A program made the translations under genes and the position numbers. Below, piece after piece: positions 61,224-64,000 of a stretch of DNA of 64,000 nucleotides (positions are counted from its first letter, which is position 1; each line of letters opens with the position of its first letter). Location: NCBI GenBank assembly GCA_963763215.1, contig CAVXNX010000023.1:248001-312000 (forward strand), written 5' to 3'. The notes below the pieces were generated by a model that had not been told where the DNA came from, ran no database searches, and was given only the letters and a program-made list of their open reading frames with translations. The DNA is from DASQZK01 sp963763215. GTDB taxonomy: Bacteria; Bacteroidota; Bacteroidia; Bacteroidales; GCA-2748055.

Positions 61224-61781
61224 ATGAACTATCTCGACATTCTCCTTGCCATTCCTTTGATCTGGGCATTATACAAGGGTTTCACCAAAGGGCTCATTTT
61301 CGCCGTGGCCTCTCTTCTTGCCCTGATCCTGGGTATTTACGGGGCCATTCATTTCTCCTTTGTGACCGAAACTTACATCCGGGCCTGGTTTCATCCGGAT
61401 GACAAATACCTCGCCTTCCTTTCCTTCACCATCACCTTTGTCCTGATCGTGATCATCGTCCACATGGTGGCCTGGGCCATCGACCGGCTGGTTAAAGCCA
61501 TTGCCCTGGGCATTGTCAACCGCCTCGCCGGCGTGGTGTTCAATGTCATCAAGATGGCTTTCATCCTCAGCGTTATACTCAGCCTGGTAAATTACCTGAA
61601 CAGCTTCAGCCATTTCCTGCCGGAGAAGGACCAGGAAGAATCCCTGCTCTACAAGCCGGTTTCATCCTTTGCCCCTGCCGTCTTCCCGTACCTCAAATTT
61701 GATGAGGTGAAGAAAAAGCTGGAGAACCTGGAAAAAGAGGATAGCCTGACCGGTTTGAAGCGTGTACAATCTTCGCTATGA
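61224..61781 (+). CDS. CvpA family membrane protein
   Basis: About 185-aa inner-membrane protein with four helices and the CvpA/colicin V production pattern YLDILLAIPLIWALYKGFTK, GLIFAVASLLALILGIYGAI and NRLAGVVFNVIKMAFILSVI. In other bacteria CvpA affects bile and antimicrobial resistance; its molecular function is unclear. ATG 61224 chosen; a GTG nine nt upstream is possible. Confidence 0.88.
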   Translation: MNYLDILLAIPLIWALYKGFTKGLIFAVASLLALILGIYGAIHFSFVTETYIRAWFHPDDKYLAFLSFTITFVLIVIIVHMVAWAIDRLVKAIALGIVNRLAGVVFNVIKMAFILSVILSLVNYLNSFSHFLPEKDQEESLLYKPVSSFAPAVFPYLKFDEVKKKLENLEKEDSLTGLKRVQSSL

Positions 61782-61821
61782 AGGCAATAATCCCGGACGA
61801 TCCGAGTTTTTATAACTTAAC

Positions 61822-61978
61822 TAGTGCTTGCAAGAAAACGCCAATAGCTGCGTTATGCTCGACTTTAAAACAGTCATTTACGAATAGTAAACTCCTGTTT
61901 TTCAGTCATCGCAAGCCTTGCTCTTGACGTTTTCTTATCAAGCACGGATAAAAAACATGAGTTTTCTTTCTGACACTA
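61822..61978 (-). repeat. 157-bp near-palindromic interspersed repeat, copy 3 (inverted)
   Basis: Reverse complement of the copies at 12858 and 26357, with about two mismatches to copy 1. It lies between cvpA and tyrS and ends 26 nt before the likely tyrS -7 box (TATCTTTG, 62005-62012), so it covers the region just upstream of that promoter. Confidence 0.9.
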
Positions 61979-62004
61979 ACTATATGCAGCCATCGTGATA
62001 TTAT

Positions 62005-62012
62005 TATCTTTG
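62005..62012 (+). promoter_or_regulatory. Possible tyrS -7 box
   Basis: TATCTTTG fits the TAnnTTTG consensus, 17 nt before the tyrS start. No TTG is found at the expected -33 position, so the promoter is only partly supported. Confidence 0.4.
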
Positions 62013-62028
62013 GAAAAATTTTTCAGAA

Positions 62029-63324
62029 ATGAATTTTGTTGAGGAACTGAAATGGCGGGGGATGATACACGATATCATGCCCGGAACCGAAGAACAGCTT
62101 GCAAAAGGCATGACGGTGGCTTATGTGGGAATTGATCCGACAGCCGATTCGCTGCATATCGGTCACCTGGTCAGTATCATGATGCTGAAGCATTTCCAGG
62201 AGGCGGGACATAAGCCCGTCGCCCTTGTAGGGGGCGCTACCGGGATGATCGGCGATCCGTCGGGCAAATCCCAGGAGAGGAACCTTCTGGATGAAGCCAC
62301 GCTTCGTCACAACCAGGAATGCCTGAAGAGCCAGCTGACCCGTTTTCTGGATTTCGATCCGGAAAGACCCAATGGCGCCGTGATGGTCAATAACTACGAC
62401 TGGATGAGGTCGTTCACTTTTCTCGGGTTCATCCGCGACATAGGCAAGCATATCACGGTCAACTACATGATGTCCAAGGATTCGGTGAGAAAGCGCCTGG
62501 ATGCCGGCTCCAACGAGGGCATGTCTTTTACCGAATTCACGTACCAGCTCGTCCAGGGATACGATTTCCTTCATCTCTTCCGGACCATGGGTTGCCGTCT
62601 GCAGATGGGCGGCTCCGACCAATGGGGCAACATCACCACCGGCACCGAGATGATCCGGCGGATCGAGGGCGGCGAGGCTTTTGCCCTGACCTGCCCGCTG
62701 ATCACCAAGTCGGATGGCGGAAAATTCGGAAAAACCGAAGAAGGCAATATCTGGCTCGATGCCGGCCGGACGTCTCCTTATAAATTCTACCAGTTCTGGC
62801 TCAATGTCTCCGACGAGGATGCTGCAAAATACACCCGGATCTTCACCATGCTCACCCGTGAAGAAATCGACGAACTCATCGCCCGGCACGCTGAAGCGCC
62901 GCATTTGCGGATACTTCAGAAGAAACTCGCCGAAGAGGTGACCGTCATGGTCCATTCACGTGAAGAATACGAGATGGCCGTCAGGGCCAGTTCCATTCTT
63001 TTCGGCGAAGCGACGACAGAAATGCTGGCCGGCATCCGTGAAGATGTCTTCCTGTCGGTTTTCGAAGGGGTCCCGGTGTACGATGTTTCCCCGGCTGATG
63101 TGACGGCCGATCTGCTCACCCTGCTGGTCGATACGGCCGCGGTCTTCCCCTCAAAAGGTGAACTCAGACGGCTGATCTCCGGCGGCGGGGTGAGCCTCAA
63201 CCGCCATAAAATTACCGATCCAGCCTACATGGTCACTGAAAAGGATCTCATCAATGGTAAATACCTGCTCGTGCAGAAAGGGAAAAAAAACTATTTCCTG
63301 ATCCGAATCACCGAAACCCGTTAA
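62029..63324 (+). CDS. tyrS: Tyrosyl-tRNA synthetase
   Basis: Class I synthetase charging tRNA-Tyr, 431 aa, intact. The HIGH motif is in GIDPTADSLHIGHLVSIMML, the tyrosine pocket in FTEFTYQLVQGYDFLHLF and MGGSDQWGNIT, and the KMSKS loop reads KFGKT. The C-terminal S4-like RNA-binding domain is at about 355-425 (GELRRLISGGGVSLNRHKIT). Start from ATG 62029. Confidence 0.97.
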   Translation: MNFVEELKWRGMIHDIMPGTEEQLAKGMTVAYVGIDPTADSLHIGHLVSIMMLKHFQEAGHKPVALVGGATGMIGDPSGKSQERNLLDEATLRHNQECLKSQLTRFLDFDPERPNGAVMVNNYDWMRSFTFLGFIRDIGKHITVNYMMSKDSVRKRLDAGSNEGMSFTEFTYQLVQGYDFLHLFRTMGCRLQMGGSDQWGNITTGTEMIRRIEGGEAFALTCPLITKSDGGKFGKTEEGNIWLDAGRTSPYKFYQFWLNVSDEDAAKYTRIFTMLTREEIDELIARHAEAPHLRILQKKLAEEVTVMVHSREEYEMAVRASSILFGEATTEMLAGIREDVFLSVFEGVPVYDVSPADVTADLLTLLVDTAAVFPSKGELRRLISGGGVSLNRHKITDPAYMVTEKDLINGKYLLVQKGKKNYFLIRITETR

Positions 63325-63338
63325 ATATATTCATCCCA

Positions 63339-64000
63339 ATGGCCAAAAATAACCTTCAGCGTTACAACTTCAGTTCTGTGGATCTGCTGATCTACATGTG
63401 GGAGAAGAAATGGATCCTGATCTCCGTCAGTGTCGTCGCTGCCGTGATCTCCATCATCGCCTCGTTCCAGATCACTCCCAAATTCAGGTCGACGGTTGTG
63501 ATGTTTCCGACGACGAATGCTTCGGTCTCGAAGTCCCTTCTGTCTACGAATTATTCGGGCCGCCAGACGGTCTATGATTTTGGTGAGGAGGAGCAGGCCG
63601 AACAGCTTCTCCAGGTACTGAATTCCGAGCCTGTTAAAAACCGGATCATCGAGAAGTATGATCTGATGAAGCACTATGACATCGAACCCGATTCGAAATA
63701 TCCCTTCACCCGGTTGTACGCTGAATACAATTCCAATATCTCATTCCGGATGACACAGTACATGTCGGTAATGATCGAAGTCATGGACAAAGATCCCCAG
63801 ATGGCTGCCGACATTGCCAATGACATATCGGCCCTCGTTGACACGGTGTTCAACGGCATGGTCAAGAGCCGGGCTGTGGACGCTCTGGCCCTTGTGGAGA
63901 GGGAGTACCATGAAGCACAGTTAAATGTGGAAGGCATCCAGGATTCACTCCAGGCGCTGGGGAAGAAGGGCGTCAACAACTTCGGAGCCCAGGCTGAACG
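63339..64000 (+). CDS. Wzz-type polysaccharide chain-length/export protein, 3' end outside window
   Basis: First 220 residues of a Wzz-domain protein of capsule or O-antigen assembly. N-terminal membrane helix WILISVSVVAAVISIIASFQ, then the PKFRSTVVMFPT strand typical of Wzz, and a coiled-coil start (ALVEREYHEAQLNVEGIQDS). It follows tyrS by 14 nt. A second helix and possible kinase domain would lie beyond the right edge. Confidence 0.88.
   Translation, partial: MAKNNLQRYNFSSVDLLIYMWEKKWILISVSVVAAVISIIASFQITPKFRSTVVMFPTTNASVSKSLLSTNYSGRQTVYDFGEEEQAEQLLQVLNSEPVKNRIIEKYDLMKHYDIEPDSKYPFTRLYAEYNSNISFRMTQYMSVMIEVMDKDPQMAADIANDISALVDTVFNGMVKSRAVDALALVEREYHEAQLNVEGIQDSLQALGKKGVNNFGAQAE

Noticed and set aside
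62023..62955. 310-codon minus-strand open frame opposite tyrS
   Set aside because: Antisense shadow of tyrS; no family signature.

Overview
The window is chromosomal DNA of a member of the Bacteroidota. The evidence is a SusC/SusD pair, GH172 (DUF2961) enzymes, a T9SS type A sorting domain, a DUF2723 membrane protein, a TonB-like transducer, short AtpC, and at least one clear Bacteroidota promoter (TTTG - 20 nt - TATATTTG). No 16S or other species-level marker is present, so I do not go below phylum.

Left block (1-12.7 kb): a glycan-utilisation locus, all on the minus strand. A LacI-type regulator gene is followed downstream by a penicillin-acylase-like Ntn hydrolase gene, then a tight operon: SusC, SusD, GH172 lipoprotein, amidohydrolase lipoprotein, second GH172 lipoprotein running off the left edge. 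A 12-nt palindrome between the -33 and -7 boxes of the lacI promoter has weaker relatives upstream of susC and of the acylase gene, so the three units look like one regulon.

Accessory block (about 12.7-27.0 kb): an irregular region holding a 157-bp near-palindromic mobile-type repeat (two of the three copies in the window), a 207-bp duplicated leader, a small lipoprotein plus TonB-dependent receptor, two decayed susC 3' ends, a truncated DarG-like macro domain, a truncated receiver domain and a serine hydrolase. It ends at a tRNA-Arg(CCT) gene flanked by remnants of its own 3' end and terminator. Inside lies an AT-richer electron-transport module: cytochrome c-porin fusion, Rieske protein, b6-type cytochrome b, diheme cytochrome c (probably fused to cytochrome b) and a separate monoheme cytochrome c.

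Right block (27-64 kb): mostly ordinary genes. These include a UvrD-type helicase, DUF1232 protein, sugar isomerase-like and Gfo/Idh/MocA proteins, a tetraheme NapC/NrfH-SUMF1 fusion, TSUP transporter, SNF2 helicase, YfiR-SpoIIE phosphatase, a cytosolic GH16-like repeat protein, a C1q-like/T9SS pair, carA, a TlpA-like thioredoxin, polyprenyl synthase, DUF2723 protein, SUI1/YciH, a zincin-propeller-barrel protein, TonB-like protein, glycosyltransferase 9, atpC, atpD, CvpA, tyrS and the start of a Wzz-type gene. Heptanucleotide tandem repeats lie between several genes.

Caveat: about 20 genes carry apparent frameshifts, including carA, atpD, atpC and a polyprenyl synthase, which cells cannot easily lose. 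Most are therefore probably sequence errors, and I annotate such genes as single CDS with approximate shift positions. Genes in 1-12.6 kb, 39.1-42.5 kb and tyrS are intact.
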